From JAAFIP01 sp043774625 (lineage in GTDB: Bacteria > Pseudomonadota > Gammaproteobacteria > Burkholderiales > Burkholderiaceae_C): DNA of 64,000 nucleotides. Position numbers and translations under genes: made by a program. Where the stretch lies: positions 17,237 through 81,236 of the forward strand of contig JAYVTG010000008.1 in the NCBI GenBank assembly GCA_043774625.1, written 5' to 3'. The notes under the pieces were generated by a model. It did no database searches, had not been told where the DNA came from, and saw only the letters and a list, made by a program, of their open reading frames with translations. Positions 63,996 through 64,000 of the stretch are shown one piece after another. Positions within the stretch are counted from its first letter, which is position 1. Every line of letters starts with the position of its first letter.

Positions 63996-64000
63996 GCAAA

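Overview
The window is chromosomal DNA from a betaproteobacterium, most likely a Comamonadaceae member close to Rhodoferax. This is inferred from the gene sets (cysI-DUF934-cysH-cysD, pepA-holC beside lptF/lptG, Bug-type and Liv-type binding proteins, GspA/GspB-like pair, DnaQ next to tRNA-Val) and from protein similarity recalled from general knowledge; no search was run. Coding density is high and most genes are housekeeping.

Layout. 1-4.7 kb: assimilatory sulfate reduction operon read leftward (TSUP permease, cysI, DUF934, cysH, cysD cut by the window edge). 4.7-5.3 kb: non-coding, with two long inverted repeats. 5.4-8.1 kb: Liv-type binding protein and two tandem receiver-domain paralogues, one with a gutted receiver. 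8.1-9.0 kb: repeat-rich gap with two inverted copies of a 154-bp element and the stump of a flavoprotein gene. 9.0-12.4 kb: leftward genes for an SDR, a DCC thiol oxidoreductase, a GbsR/MarR regulator with two matching palindromes, RidA and a frameshifted oxidoreductase. 12.5-18.3 kb: two toxin-antitoxin pairs around an MnmC-C-like flavoprotein, YggX, DsbB, ArgA and a YXWGXW lipoprotein. 18.5-23.9 kb: hrpA and cfa. 23.9-31.1 kb: type I restriction-modification locus (hsdM, hsdS, dinD, fic, hsdR), with fic cut by an in-frame amber codon. 31-41.9 kb: aminotransferase, CysB-type regulator, GspA/GspB-like pair, sirohydrochlorin chelatase, lptG/lptF, pepA, holC, livK-like. 42-50.7 kb: dnaQ, tRNA-Val, EcsC-like, ABC-F ATPase, Ser/Thr kinase, prmB, aminotransferase, GDT1-type transporter, tRNA-Gly. 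50.9-64 kb: Bug protein, DsrE-like protein, outer-membrane barrel, Usp, parE, lytic transglycosylase, parC, an unrecognised membrane-anchored protein, RidA and comEC.

The most striking signal cuts across this layout. A dispersed repeat whose core is almost always exactly 41 bp occurs about 21 times in both orientations, roughly once per 3 kb. About half the copies are between genes or on stop codons. The rest lie inside genes and are translated in frame: as ASVEYAQAATKYVA-like peptides in one orientation and as (L/I)(V/I)AA(C/H)AYSTLA-like peptides in the other. Hosts include CysI, DUF934, HrpA, CbiX, PepA, an ABC-F protein, PrmB, a DsrE-like protein, ParC, ComEC and probably DsbB. No transposase or CRISPR system that could explain this is in the window.

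The genes form several linked themes: sulfur assimilation (cys operon, CysB-type regulator, and CbiX, which may supply sirohaem for CysI), envelope biogenesis (LptFG, DsbB, GspA/B-like, lytic transglycosylase), chromosome maintenance (ParE/ParC, HolC, DnaQ) and defence or stress modules (type I RM with Fic and DinD, two TA pairs).
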